From: JAFALK01 sp042701975 | Lineage (GTDB): Bacteria > Pseudomonadota > Gammaproteobacteria > Burkholderiales > Burkholderiaceae_C | NCBI GenBank assembly: GCA_042701975.1 | Contig: CP170561.1 | Span: 3,906,001-3,970,000 of the forward strand | Length of the DNA: 64,000 nt | Reading direction: 5' to 3' | In this document: positions 16,887 to 25,682 of the stretch, one piece after another | Layout of the letters: every line of letters begins with the position of its first letter | Numbering within the stretch: the first letter of the stretch is position 1 | The notes under the pieces: generated by a model | Told to the model about the DNA's origin: nothing | Seen by the model: only the letters and a program-made list of their open reading frames with translations | The model's database searches: none | Program-made: the position numbers and the translations under genes

Positions 16887-19622
16887 ATGAGTGATGACAG
16901 CGTTCAGAAGTGGCTGGAGCGGAACCGCCCGCCTCGCGTGAAGATCACCTACGAGGTGCACACGGGTGGCGCCCTCGAGAGGCGTGAACTGCCCTTCATC
17001 GTGGGCGTGTTCGCGGACCTGTCCGGCGATGGCGCCGGCAGCCTGCTGAAGTTCAAGCACCGGCAGATGCTGCCCATCGATCGCGACAACTTCGACGAGG
17101 TGATGCGATCCCAGAAGCCCAGTGCGTTGCTGGCCAACGTGCCGCGCACCGTGCCCAATCTGAAGGGCGAGGAGCCGCAGAAGAACGGCGCCGGTGACGG
17201 GCCCATGCTCACGGGCAGCGTGGCGTTCGGGCAGCTGGAGGACTTCTCTCCGGTGCGGGTCGTCAAGGCCATTCCGGAGCTGCACCGGCTCTACATGATC
17301 CGCGGCCAGATTCGGGCCCTGCAGGCGCGCAGCGAAACCAGCGCCGACCTGGCGGAAGCGCTGGACGCCCTGCTCGATCCCAAGGCCTCGGCCGGCCGCG
17401 ACCAGTTGATGGTGCTGGCGCGGCCTGAAGGCGTGACGGCGGCCAACATTGCCGACGCCAAGCGCAGCCTGTTCGTTCTCGGCGCCAAGCTGGCCCTGGC
17501 AGCGGCCGACGCCGACGCCAAGACCGCCATGGATAGCTGGGGCATCACGCCCCTGCAGACCAAGAAGCAGGACGGCACGATGACGGACGACGTCCCGGGC
17601 ACCGCCGACAGCGTGCGCGCCAGCCTGGGCATCTACGGCGTGCCGGAGGCCGAATGGCCGGACGCGCAAAAGCTGCTGACCACGCTCTCCAAGGCCGACC
17701 CCAAGAAGCTGCAGGATGCCGACCCGGCGCTCAAGCCCGTCATCGACACCTTCCAGCTTGTCCTCGCCAACGCGACCGATGTGACAACACAGGCCGCCGC
17801 GCTCGTCACCGAGCTCGGCAAGGCCCTGCCTGTGCTGAGCGACAACCCCAGCGATACAGACAAGACGACCCTGGCCGCGGCCAAGACCCGGCTCGCCCGC
17901 GTGCAGGCCGCCGCCAGCCTCTTTGCCGGCCTGCTCAAGCCGGACAACGAGTCGCCCTTGCTGCCTTTCGTGAGCGGCCCGACCGAGCGGGACCAGACCG
18001 AGAGCAACCACGACTCGGCCAACCGCTACTTCGCCACCAACCTGCTGCTCCAGCTCAAGGGCCTGCCAGGGGGCAGCGCCGCCCCGGCTCCGAAGTCCTC
18101 GCCAGCCACCAAGACGACGAAGCCGAAGCCTGGGGGCACCACCCCTGCTCAGCCTCCTGCTCCCGCCACGCCCTGGGATCGCCTGCGTGCGCTGGAAGCG
18201 CTGATGACCAAGGCGCTGCCCACGGACGCGGCCCCGCTGGACCGGCTGGGCATGCTCGCTGCCTTCGGACAGTTCGTGCTGCAGGTGCTCAAGCCCATGG
18301 ACGCAGGCAGCCCGACTGCGAAAGCCGTCCGCGCCGCCTACGCCATCGACCAGCGCGTGGCCTCGATCGACGCCGCGCTGAGCACCCAGCTCAGCGCCGT
18401 GATGCACAGCGACAGTTTCCGCCAGCTCGAAGCGACCTGGCGCGGCCTGCACTACCTCGTCTCGCGCACCGAGACCGGCAAGCTGCTCAAGCTGCGCGTG
18501 TTCAACGCGAGCTGGCAGGAGCTGCTCGACGACATGGACACGGCGGTGGAGAAGGACCAGAGCCACCTCTTCAAGATGATCTACGAGGCCGAATACGGCA
18601 CGCTGGGCGGCGACCCCTACAGCCTGCTCGTCGGCGGCTACGAGTTTGGCCGCAGTGCGCAGGAGATCGAATTCCTGAAGAAGATCTCCGAGGTGGCCGC
18701 TGCCGCACATGCGCCCTTCATCACCGCCGCGGCGCCTTCGCTGTTCGGCCTCTCCAGCTTCGGCAACCTGGCCCGGCCGCGCGATCTTGAAAAGATCTTC
18801 GAAGGCGTGGACCTCGCCGGCTGGCAGGAGTTCCGTGCCAGCGAGGAGTCCCGCTACGTCTCGATGGTGCTGCCGCACGTGCTGCTGCGCCTGCCCTACG
18901 GCAGCGAGAGCTGGCCCGTGGCGGGACTGCACTTCGAGGAGGACGTGGGCGTGGCGGAGCACAACCGGTTCCTGTGGGGCAATGCCGCCTACATGCTGGC
19001 CGAGCGGATCACGCACGCCTTTGCTCTGTACAGCTGGACGGCCGCGATCCGCGGCGTTGAAGGCGGCGGGCTGGTGGCGGGGCTGCCGCTGTATGCCTAC
19101 GACACCGGCAACGGCACGCGTGAACTGTTCTGCCCGACCGAGGTCTCCATCACGGACCGGCGCGAGAAGGAGCTCAACGACCTCGGCTTCATCAGCCTGT
19201 GCCATTGCAAGGGCATGGGCCAGGCCGCCTTCTTCGGCGGACAAACGGCCAACCTGCCCAAGAAGTACATCACCGACGAGGCCAACGCCAACGCCAAGCT
19301 GTCGGCCCTGCTGCCGTACATGCTCGCGGCCTCGCGCTTTGCCCACTACATCAAGGTGATCATGCGCGACAAGGTCGGCAGCTTCATGACGCGAGGCAAT
19401 GTCGAGGCCTTCCTCAACACCTGGATCACGCAGTACGTGCTGCTGGACGAGAACGCCATGCAGGAGGCCAAGTCGGCCTTCCCGCTGAGCCAGGCCAACA
19501 TCGTCGTGAAGGACGTGCCCGGGGATGTCGGCAACTACAACGCCATCGTCTTCCTGCGGCCGCATTTCCAGCTCGAAGAGCTGAGCACCTCCATCCGTCT
19601 TGTGGCCAAGGTGCCTGCCTGA
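16887..19622 (+). CDS. tssBC: T6SS contractile sheath: TssB-TssC fusion protein
   Basis: One frame of 911 aa from the ATG at 16887 carries both sheath subunits, which are normally separate (about 165 and 495 aa). Residues 14-160 are TssB-like, with RVKITYEVHTGG, RELPFIVGVFADLSG and IDRDNFDEVM. Residues about 485-911 are TssC-like, with LEATWRGLHYLVSRT, AEYGTLGGDPYS, HAPFITAAAP, LRLPYGSES, LWGNAAYMLAERIT and SRFAHYIKVI. Between them are about 320 residues, of which about 250 exceed the summed normal lengths; they are partly helical, with a Pro/Ala/Lys-rich stretch at 395-430. No stop or frame change is seen anywhere. It is first in the operon, behind the sigma-54 promoter. The function of the linker is unknown. 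Confidence 0.93.
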   Translation: MSDDSVQKWLERNRPPRVKITYEVHTGGALERRELPFIVGVFADLSGDGAGSLLKFKHRQMLPIDRDNFDEVMRSQKPSALLANVPRTVPNLKGEEPQKNGAGDGPMLTGSVAFGQLEDFSPVRVVKAIPELHRLYMIRGQIRALQARSETSADLAEALDALLDPKASAGRDQLMVLARPEGVTAANIADAKRSLFVLGAKLALAAADADAKTAMDSWGITPLQTKKQDGTMTDDVPGTADSVRASLGIYGVPEAEWPDAQKLLTTLSKADPKKLQDADPALKPVIDTFQLVLANATDVTTQAAALVTELGKALPVLSDNPSDTDKTTLAAAKTRLARVQAAASLFAGLLKPDNESPLLPFVSGPTERDQTESNHDSANRYFATNLLLQLKGLPGGSAAPAPKSSPATKTTKPKPGGTTPAQPPAPATPWDRLRALEALMTKALPTDAAPLDRLGMLAAFGQFVLQVLKPMDAGSPTAKAVRAAYAIDQRVASIDAALSTQLSAVMHSDSFRQLEATWRGLHYLVSRTETGKLLKLRVFNASWQELLDDMDTAVEKDQSHLFKMIYEAEYGTLGGDPYSLLVGGYEFGRSAQEIEFLKKISEVAAAAHAPFITAAAPSLFGLSSFGNLARPRDLEKIFEGVDLAGWQEFRASEESRYVSMVLPHVLLRLPYGSESWPVAGLHFEEDVGVAEHNRFLWGNAAYMLAERITHAFALYSWTAAIRGVEGGGLVAGLPLYAYDTGNGTRELFCPTEVSITDRREKELNDLGFISLCHCKGMGQAAFFGGQTANLPKKYITDEANANAKLSALLPYMLAASRFAHYIKVIMRDKVGSFMTRGNVEAFLNTWITQYVLLDENAMQEAKSAFPLSQANIVVKDVPGDVGNYNAIVFLRPHFQLEELSTSIRLVAKVPA

Positions 19623-19661
19623 ACGCCGGCCCAGAGCCACTACCCATCCAAAGGAAACGAC

Positions 19662-20237
19662 ATGGACCTGATCCTCTTCCAGCCCGGCGATGCCAGCGTC
19701 TTCCCGGCGCCGAATTCCTTCCCCCAGGGCGGCAGCCTGATCGACGGCAAGAAGTGGATGGACGACTCCATCAAGCTGGGCCAGTGCATCGAGCTCGTGT
19801 CGGTCCACCAGGGCATGAAGCAGCAGGTGACCACCGACGTCAGCAACTCCGCGCGCACTTCGGGGCGCCCCGTCATCACCGAGTTCACCTGCGTGAAGTA
19901 CGTGGACAAGACCTCGGTCAAGATGTACGAGTACTGCCTGCGCGCGCAGCCGCTGGGCACGACGGACAAGAACCCGTCCTTCCTCTACATCCTGCGCAAC
20001 TCGGGTGACAAGACCGCCAACATCATCACCTTCACGCTGCGCGACGCGCTCATCACCGAGCTGCAGTTCCAGTCGCACCCGGACGACATGCCCACCGAGC
20101 AGTTCAAGCTCAACTTCACCGAGATCCTCTGGACCTACAACGTCCAGACCGCCGAGATGAAGACCCTGGGCGCGGTCACCACCGGCTGGAGTCTTGCGCG
20201 CAACCGACCCATCGCCCAGCTCAGCCCCAGCGCCTGA
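19662..20237 (+). CDS. hcp: T6SS inner tube protein Hcp (TssD)
   Basis: Hexameric ring protein that stacks into the secreted inner tube. It has 191 aa with the overall Hcp pattern: an early GGSLIDGKKWMDDSIKLG, SGRPVITEFTCVKYVDKTS, an alpha-helical middle, and the closing strands FTEILWTYNVQTAEMKTLGA with GWSLARNRP. It follows the sheath gene by 39 bp, with an AAAGGAAA ribosome site. It is about 20 residues longer than many Hcp proteins, mostly at the N-terminus and C-terminus. Confidence 0.93.
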   Translation: MDLILFQPGDASVFPAPNSFPQGGSLIDGKKWMDDSIKLGQCIELVSVHQGMKQQVTTDVSNSARTSGRPVITEFTCVKYVDKTSVKMYEYCLRAQPLGTTDKNPSFLYILRNSGDKTANIITFTLRDALITELQFQSHPDDMPTEQFKLNFTEILWTYNVQTAEMKTLGAVTTGWSLARNRPIAQLSPSA

Positions 20238-20253
20238 ACGCGGAATACGCGCC

Positions 20254-20610
20254 ATGCAGTTCATCCTGGAACGGCTTGCCGCCCCCACCGGCGGCTTCGA
20301 CATGGCCGATGCCGTGCGGTCTCAGGTGCAGCGCCTGGTCGCCATCCACGTCTGGGAAGGCGACACCGGCCTGCACCTGATGAACATGTCCACGCCGGCG
20401 CTTGCCGACGTGACGGGGCCGCAGGCGCTGGACCGGCTCGCCGCCCATCTCCATGCACTGATCCGCCAGCACGAGCCGCGCCTGGACGTGAGCCGCGTGG
20501 AAGTGCGACCCGCCGGCAGCAACGGCGCCTCACCCAGCCTGCTCGTCGTCGCCCGGCTGGACGACGAGGTCGAACCCCGCACCCTGCAGTTCGAGCTGCC
20601 GCGCTACTAG
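20254..20610 (+). CDS. tssE: T6SS baseplate protein TssE (gp25-like)
   Basis: Baseplate wedge component of the gp25 family. It has 118 aa from the ATG at 20254. The C-terminal LIRQHEPRLDVSRVEVRP and the closing strand RTLQFELPRY match the family. The protein is shorter than usual, and the N-terminal DLxxLLNTR-type motif of typical TssE is not evident, so it is a divergent member. Position between hcp and tssF supports the call. A start within the end of hcp (20194) is open but less likely. Confidence 0.78.
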   Translation: MQFILERLAAPTGGFDMADAVRSQVQRLVAIHVWEGDTGLHLMNMSTPALADVTGPQALDRLAAHLHALIRQHEPRLDVSRVEVRPAGSNGASPSLLVVARLDDEVEPRTLQFELPRY

Positions 20611-20620
20611 AGCCACGGCC

Positions 20621-22408
20621 ATGCAACCCTACGGCACGCGACTCAAGGATCACTTCCAGAGCGAGCTCAATGCCCTGGTCGAGGACGCCGCCGTGTTCGC
20701 GCAGTCGTACCCGGCCGAGGCGGAGAGCCTGCAGCTCGGCAAGTCAGGCAGCAGCGACCCGCAGGTGCGCATGCTCATGCAGTCCTTCGCCTTTTTGACC
20801 GGCCGCGTGCGCAACGAGATGGAGGTCGCCAAGGCCCACATCCCCAACGCGCTGCTGCAGCACCTGCAACCGCAGCTCGCGGCACCGCTACCCTCGATGA
20901 TGGTGGCGCACATCGACGTGCGCCGCGACGTGCCGCCGCGCGCCGTGCTCGAGCGCGACCGCCAGGTCATCGGCTACGCACTGGACGACGCCGGCCAGCG
21001 CCGCCCCTGCCGGCTGCGCACCACGCTCGACACACCGCTGCTGCCGCTGCGGGTCCGGCAGGTGGAGCTGCGGGCGGTGGATTCAGCCTCGGATCTTCCC
21101 GACAACGCCAAGGCCGTGCTCAAGCTCAGCATCGAGAGCCGGGGCCTGGTTCCCACCTCGATGATGGGCATCGAGCGCCTGCGCTTCTACATCGACGCCA
21201 GCCAGCGCCACGCCCACTACCTCTACGAGCAGCTGTCGCTGCGATTTGTCGGCGCACTCGTCGAAGGCCAGCTGCAGCGCGACTGCGAGCTGAGCTGGCT
21301 CGGCTTTGCGGGCAACGAGGCCTGCCTGCCCGCGCGCGCCCACGCCCATCCGGGCCATCGCCTGCTGCAGGAGTACTTCGCCTTCCCCGAGAAGTTCATG
21401 TTCTTCGAGCTCGGTCCGCTGAGCCTGGGGAGCGTGACCGGAGATTTCGAGCTGGAGCTGTTGCTCGATGCCCCGATCGACGGTCAGCGCCAGCTGACCA
21501 ACACCTTGCTGCGCCTGAACTGCGTGCCGCTGGTGAACCTGTTCCAGCAGCGCATCGACCCCATGCCGCTGAACCACGCCCGCTTCGAGTACCCGCTGCG
21601 GGCCGACGTGGAGAACCACCGCTACTGCGAGGTCCACAGCATCGAGGAGCTGACCACCATCCGGCCTGACGGCAGCCTGCGCGAGCTGCGGCCGTACTTC
21701 GAGATGGAAAGCCTGCTGCACCAGCACCACCACGAGCACTTCTACGCGCTGCGGCTGGAGCGCTCCCAGCTCGGCAACGTGGCGGGCACCGAAGCGCACG
21801 TGTCCTTCCTGGACGCGGGCCAGCAGCTCGTGCAGCCCAGCGCCGAAATCCTCGCCGGCCGCGCCCTGTGCACCAACCGCCGCCTGCCCGAGCGGCTGCG
21901 GCCGGGCCAGCCGCTGCAGCTCGAAGGCCCCGGCCCGGTCCTCGGCCTGGAGCTGATCAGCAAGCCCACCGCACACGGCACGCCGGTGCTGACCGGACGG
22001 CGCCCTTGGACGCTGGTCTCTCTGCTCGCGCTCAACCACCTCTCGCTGGCCGACGGGGCCAAGGCGCTGGGCACGCTCAAGCAGGCGCTGCTCGCCTACG
22101 TGGGACCCGCCGGCGTGGAGGGCGTCAAGCACATCGATGCGCTGACGGATCTGCAATGCAGGCCGATGGTGCGGCACTGCTTCCGCAACGGTTCGCGCAG
22201 CTTCTTCCACGGCCTGGAGATCACGCTGCGCATGGACCGCGAAGCCTTCAGCAACGGCAGCGCGCTGCTGTTCGCGGCCGTGCTGCGCCACTTCCTGGCG
22301 CTGTACGCGGCCGTCAACACGGTCGTCGAGGTGCGCTATGAATCCACCAGCCGGCGCGACGCCCTGAAGGTCTGGCCCTTGCTGGCGGGCGCGCAGATCG
22401 TGCTATGA
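20621..22408 (+). CDS. tssF: T6SS baseplate protein TssF
   Basis: Large baseplate wedge protein (VasA/ImpG family), 595 aa, normal length. The N-terminus shows the family pattern of an early helix bundle followed by DPQVRMLMQSFAFLTGRVR and IPNALLQHLQPQL. Later GHRLLQEYFAFPEKFMFFEL and the C-terminal VNTVVEVRYESTSR are also characteristic of TssF. It overlaps tssG by 4 bp (ATGA). Confidence 0.95.
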   Translation: MQPYGTRLKDHFQSELNALVEDAAVFAQSYPAEAESLQLGKSGSSDPQVRMLMQSFAFLTGRVRNEMEVAKAHIPNALLQHLQPQLAAPLPSMMVAHIDVRRDVPPRAVLERDRQVIGYALDDAGQRRPCRLRTTLDTPLLPLRVRQVELRAVDSASDLPDNAKAVLKLSIESRGLVPTSMMGIERLRFYIDASQRHAHYLYEQLSLRFVGALVEGQLQRDCELSWLGFAGNEACLPARAHAHPGHRLLQEYFAFPEKFMFFELGPLSLGSVTGDFELELLLDAPIDGQRQLTNTLLRLNCVPLVNLFQQRIDPMPLNHARFEYPLRADVENHRYCEVHSIEELTTIRPDGSLRELRPYFEMESLLHQHHHEHFYALRLERSQLGNVAGTEAHVSFLDAGQQLVQPSAEILAGRALCTNRRLPERLRPGQPLQLEGPGPVLGLELISKPTAHGTPVLTGRRPWTLVSLLALNHLSLADGAKALGTLKQALLAYVGPAGVEGVKHIDALTDLQCRPMVRHCFRNGSRSFFHGLEITLRMDREAFSNGSALLFAAVLRHFLALYAAVNTVVEVRYESTSRRDALKVWPLLAGAQIVL

Positions 22409-23454
22409 GCACCGACCTCGCCCGCCTCCCCACGGAGCAGCTGCGGCACTTCGATCCGCTGCAGCTCGCGCGCCTGTGGCTGCAGCGCAGCAAGAGCGCC
22501 ACGCCCGAGAAGCATTTGCGCTTTCGCGGCGACCTCGATGCCGGCTTTCCCGAGCGGCCGCTGCGCCGGGTCGCCGTGGAGCAGCCGGACAAGGCCGGCA
22601 ACGCACGGCTGTGCATGGACACGCCGGACTTCTGCGTGGCCAGCACGCTGGGGCCGCTGCCCGATCCCTTCACCGAATGGGTGCGAGAGCAGGACGCCAT
22701 CGGCCACCACGCCACGCGCGATTTTCTCGATCTCTTCAACCAGCGCCTGAACCTGCTGCGCTACGGCATGCGGGCCGACTTCGAGCTGGGACTCAACAAC
22801 GACGCTCCCGCCGAGAGCACGCTCGCCGCCGCGACCGCCGCCCTGATGGGCATGTGCGACGACGGCGAGATGGCCGGCCCGCCGGAGTTGCCCACGCGCA
22901 GCTGGCTGGGCATCGGCGGCCTGCTGGTGGGCGCACGCCGCAGCGCCGCCGGCCTGGGCCAGGTGCTCAGCGCCCACCTCGGCTGCCCGGTGCGGGTCGA
23001 GCAGCTGATCGGCGCCTGGCGCAGCATCGAGCCACGCGACCGGCACCACCTGGGCCGCGGCCGCCGCCTCGGGCACGACACGCTGCTGGGCCACCGCGTC
23101 TGGGACGAGCAGAGCCGCGTGCGCCTGCACATCGGGCCCCTGCCCTTCGCGCAGGCCCAGCGCCTGCTGCCGCCGCTGCACGCCGCGGCCAAGGCCACGG
23201 CAAAGGCCGCAGCATCGGCATCGCTGCACGACGCCTTCGCCGCACTCGTGCGCCTGATGCTGGACAACCGCCACGACGCCGAGATCGACATCGAGGTGCT
23301 GCCCCCAACGGTGCCCGCTTCGAAGGTCCAGGCCAAGCCCGGCGACGGCCCGGGCCTGCGGCTCGGACAGACCGGCTGGGTGCAGCGCGACGCCGCCGAC
23401 GGCCCGCGCCAGATCCGCTTCGTGATCCCAGCCCACGCCAAGGCCGCCTCATGA
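22405..23454 (+). CDS. tssG: T6SS baseplate protein TssG
   Basis: Partner of TssF in the baseplate wedge, 349 aa. Family features visible are LRFRGDLDAGFPERP near residues 37-51, HATRDFLDLFNQRLNLLRY near 101-119, and LGCPVRVEQLIGAWRSI with the later RVRLHIGPLPFAQAQRLLP. It overlaps tssF and vgrG by 4 bp each, so baseplate and spike are translationally linked. Confidence 0.93.
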   Translation: MSTDLARLPTEQLRHFDPLQLARLWLQRSKSATPEKHLRFRGDLDAGFPERPLRRVAVEQPDKAGNARLCMDTPDFCVASTLGPLPDPFTEWVREQDAIGHHATRDFLDLFNQRLNLLRYGMRADFELGLNNDAPAESTLAAATAALMGMCDDGEMAGPPELPTRSWLGIGGLLVGARRSAAGLGQVLSAHLGCPVRVEQLIGAWRSIEPRDRHHLGRGRRLGHDTLLGHRVWDEQSRVRLHIGPLPFAQAQRLLPPLHAAAKATAKAAASASLHDAFAALVRLMLDNRHDAEIDIEVLPPTVPASKVQAKPGDGPGLRLGQTGWVQRDAADGPRQIRFVIPAHAKAAS

Positions 23455-25676
23455 ACGCGCCCGACCGCTTCCTCACCACGCAGATCAAGCCGCTGGGCGA
23501 TGCGCCGGTCGTCTCGCTGCACTGCGCGATCTTTCTTTCGGCGCGCGAAGTGCTCGGCGACGAGACGCTGCGCCTGGTCAGCTTCAGCGGCAAGGAGTCG
23601 GTCTCCCAGCCTTTTGAATTCGAGCTGGAGCTGCACGGCAACACTGGCAGGAGCTGGCAGTCTCCGCTGGCCTTCACGGATGTGATCGGCCGCCCCATCA
23701 CCGTGGGAATCCAGGCCGCAGCGCTCGATGCCCGCCAGCAGCAGCTCAGCCGCGAGGCCGCCAGCGCCGAGTTCCGCGCCGCGCTGCAGGGCGAGCCGGT
23801 GTTTCCACGGCTCGCGCTGTTCAACGGCATCGTGGCCTCTTTCGCGGTCGAGCAGCCAGGCATCTACCGGATCGGCATGCGCTCGGCGCTCTGCAAGCTC
23901 GGCCTCACCAACGCCTACCGCGTTCACACGCGCTGCAGCATCCGCGACGCCATCGCTGGCCTGATGGAGCGCCACCGCATCGATTACTCCGTGGCCGCCC
24001 TGGTCGGCTCCGACAACCCCGCGGCCACCCGCGTGCAGGATTGGCTGCAGGCCGGCGAGAGCGATGAGGACTTCCTGCACCGCCTGATGACGCGCGGACA
24101 CGTCTACTACTACCACCTGCACACGGGCCGCTCGCACCAGGTCGTCTTCGCCAACCGCCCGGCCTATCCCGACGCCCTGCCGGCCGGCCATTCGCTGCGC
24201 TATTGCGACACCGAGTTCGAAGACGAGGGCCTGCCGCAGAGCGATACGCTGACCCGCTACAGCTACCGACAGAGCCTGGTGAGCAGCGGCGTCGATGCCC
24301 GCATCACGCGCGAGGAAGCCGCCTGGGAGGCCGACACCGTCGCCGGCCTGCACAACTTCCAGGCGCGCAGCGGCAGCGCCGGCAACAACGCCAGCGCCCT
24401 GCCTTTCCGCCTCTACCAGATCGTGCAGTACGGCGGCAGCGATGCCGAGGTACACCACCTCCAGCACGCCACGCAGGATGCGCTGCAGGCCTCTGCCCGC
24501 GAGTTCAGCGGCGCCAGCCTGTGCCCGCACCTGCGCGCCGGCCACCGCTTCAGCGTGACCCAGGCGCCGCGCGCGGACCAGCGCCCCACGCCGGTCCGGC
24601 CCGAGCTGGAAGGCCTGAGCTTCGTGCTCACGCAGGTGGAGCACAAGGCGACGCTGGACGGCAGCTACAGCAACGATTTCCATGCCACCGACGCGCAGCG
24701 CCTCGTCAGTGCTTTCTCGCTGGCAGACACCCAGCAGGGCAGCCTGCTCGGCCAGGTCGTGTCCAACAGCACGGCCGCCGCGCCGCCCGACTGGCGCTAC
24801 GCCGACCGCAACAGCTGCGCCCCCGAGAACGCCGCGCTGCAGGACACGACCAGCCGCCCGGCCGTGCTGCAGGCGCGCGGCGTGATGGTGCAGCTGTCCA
24901 CGGCGGCCGACGAAGACCCGCCCGTCTGGATCAAGCTCGCCGCCCACATGCAGACCGTGCCCGAGGTCGGCGCCACCGTCGTGATCGCGCGTGCGCAGGA
25001 CCAGACCGAGCTGCCCGAGATCCAGAGCATCATCCAGTCCAACGTCAACGAGGTCATCATGCCTTCGGGCTGGACGGCCAACACCACCATCGGCAGCAGC
25101 TACTCGACGAGCTACGGCGACGGCAAGAGCATCCGCTTCGGCAAGAACTCGCAAGGCCAGCTGGACACCGCCGTCGGCATCGTCGAGGCCCAGTACGCCA
25201 GCGGCGCCTACCGCGAAGCCGGCTACTCGCAGGGCGCGAGCTACAGCTACGCCACCAGCGAGACCGGCGCGGCCGGCCTGCTCAGCCGCAGCGACTCGCT
25301 GGGCTCGACCTACAGCACGCACAAGGGCGCCGTCAGCTCCAGCAGCACGACCTTCGAGAACACCGACTCGACCAGCGTCGTCACCGGACAGGCCTCCAGC
25401 AACAGCACGCACGCGATCGTCACCAACACCAGCATGACGGGCGTGCAGACCGACATGAGCATGGTGGGCGTCTCCACCCACCTCAGCATGGTCGGCAACA
25501 ACACCTCGATCTCGCTGATCAACTCGAGCACCGACATCTCGATGTCCAGGTCCACCACGCAGATCGCGATGAAGGGCCTGAGCACCGCCGTCGAGATGAC
25601 CGCGGGCGGCATCAATGTGCAGCTCACCGGCGCGGCGATCTCGCTGAAGATCACGCTGCTGGACATCACCCTCTGA
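23451..25676 (+). CDS. vgrG: T6SS spike protein VgrG (TssI)
   Basis: Trimeric spike at the tube tip, 741 aa; the ATG at 23451 overlaps the tssG stop (ATGA), while the frame upstream is only the tssG shadow. The N-terminal two thirds follow the gp27-like pattern (RLVSFSGKESVSQPFEFELEL; SDEDFLHRLMTRGHVYYYH). The C-terminal 130 residues are Ser/Thr-rich repeats ending in a regular alternation (MSMVG, HLSMVG, TSISL, TDISM), as expected for the triple-stranded beta-helix. No extra C-terminal toxin domain follows. The DUF2169, DUF3540 and DUF4150 genes after it are typical VgrG-cargo adaptors and tips. Confidence 0.92.
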   Translation: MNAPDRFLTTQIKPLGDAPVVSLHCAIFLSAREVLGDETLRLVSFSGKESVSQPFEFELELHGNTGRSWQSPLAFTDVIGRPITVGIQAAALDARQQQLSREAASAEFRAALQGEPVFPRLALFNGIVASFAVEQPGIYRIGMRSALCKLGLTNAYRVHTRCSIRDAIAGLMERHRIDYSVAALVGSDNPAATRVQDWLQAGESDEDFLHRLMTRGHVYYYHLHTGRSHQVVFANRPAYPDALPAGHSLRYCDTEFEDEGLPQSDTLTRYSYRQSLVSSGVDARITREEAAWEADTVAGLHNFQARSGSAGNNASALPFRLYQIVQYGGSDAEVHHLQHATQDALQASAREFSGASLCPHLRAGHRFSVTQAPRADQRPTPVRPELEGLSFVLTQVEHKATLDGSYSNDFHATDAQRLVSAFSLADTQQGSLLGQVVSNSTAAAPPDWRYADRNSCAPENAALQDTTSRPAVLQARGVMVQLSTAADEDPPVWIKLAAHMQTVPEVGATVVIARAQDQTELPEIQSIIQSNVNEVIMPSGWTANTTIGSSYSTSYGDGKSIRFGKNSQGQLDTAVGIVEAQYASGAYREAGYSQGASYSYATSETGAAGLLSRSDSLGSTYSTHKGAVSSSSTTFENTDSTSVVTGQASSNSTHAIVTNTSMTGVQTDMSMVGVSTHLSMVGNNTSISLINSSTDISMSRSTTQIAMKGLSTAVEMTAGGINVQLTGAAISLKITLLDITL

Positions 25677-25682
25677 GCGGCC

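Noticed and set aside
16851..20303. A very long open frame on the reverse strand, opposite tssBC and hcp
   Set aside because: It mirrors genes with clear family matches and GC-rich third positions keep the antisense frame open. Its translation is low-complexity and without motifs. Similar antisense frames at 22761-27524 and 56127-59522 were rejected for the same reason.
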